DNA from: Armatimonadota bacterium
GTDB taxonomy: Bacteria > Armatimonadota > Zipacnadia > Zipacnadales > UBA11051
Assembly: GCA_003542955.1 (NCBI GenBank)
Contig: DPJP01000156.1
Location: 16,862-22,225, forward strand
Direction of reading: 5' to 3'
Length of the DNA stretch: 5,364 nt
Both the position numbers and the translations under genes were made by a program. The notes under the pieces are model-generated. The model had not been told where the DNA came from. It saw only the letters and a list, made by a program, of their open reading frames with translations, and did no database searches. Shown here piece by piece: positions 5,271 through 5,364 of this stretch (positions are counted from its first letter, which is position 1; each line of letters opens with the position of its first letter).

Positions 5271-5364
5271 ATGGCTTCAGGCAACCGTATATTGATATTC
5301 CTCGGGGACGGCATGGGCGGACGGCCCGTGCCCGAACTCGGCGGCAAGACCGCCGTCGAGGCCC
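5271..5364 (+). CDS. apgM: Cofactor-independent phosphoglycerate mutase, archaeal (ApgM) type, 3' end cut by window
   Basis: Only the first 31 codons are visible. They read as the start of the ApgM family of the alkaline-phosphatase superfamily: a beta strand (RILIFLGDGMG) whose Asp (D13) is the expected first metal ligand, then RPVPELGGKTAVEA, close to the family's 'DGMGDRPVxELGGKTPLEAA'. Members interconvert 3- and 2-phosphoglycerate in glycolysis and gluconeogenesis without 2,3-bisphosphoglycerate, using bound divalent metals. The family also includes phosphonopyruvate-decarboxylase-like annotations, so the exact substrate is likely but not proven from this fragment. ATG 5271 has a GGGGG 9 nt upstream and its own promoter at 5206-5235. 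Confidence 0.85.
   Translation, partial: MASGNRILIFLGDGMGGRPVPELGGKTAVEA

Overview
The window looks like chromosomal DNA from a high-GC bacterium. The gene content (bacterial-type arginyl-tRNA synthetase, a YqhQ/DUF1385 membrane protein, an OmpR/PhoB-type regulator) is bacterial. The last gene is an archaeal-type (ApgM) cofactor-independent phosphoglycerate mutase, a form also found in several deep-branching or uncultivated bacterial phyla. The phylum cannot be fixed from this sequence. There is no phage, CRISPR, IS transposase or rRNA/tRNA gene in the window.

Layout. Positions 1-837 (+) hold the 3' part of a DUF1385 membrane protein gene. After a 28-bp gap comes argS, 866-2569 (+), probably in the same transcription unit. 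From 2570 to 2891 lies a 322-bp gene-free spacer between convergent genes, packed with long inverted repeats. A GT4-family glycosyltransferase occupies 2892-4058 (-). It is divergent from a response-regulator gene, 4447-5178 (+), across a 388-bp gap (4059-4446) rich in short hairpins. A strong sigma70-like promoter at 5206-5235 drives the start of apgM (5271 to the window end). A 14-bp inverted repeat links this promoter to the apgM start codon.

The genes do not form one obvious pathway: they cover translation (argS), glycan or envelope synthesis (GT4), regulation and central carbon metabolism (apgM). Three points deserve a second look. The response regulator has Ala in place of the phosphoacceptor Asp and Ser in place of one Mg2+-binding acidic residue, so it probably does not work by phosphorylation. 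The apgM inverted repeat has one arm over the -10 element and the other ending at the ATG. The argS/glycosyltransferase spacer carries two blocks of near-perfect inverted repeats that look like small non-coding mobile or REP-like elements. I found no multi-gene system that I can defend as a novel one.
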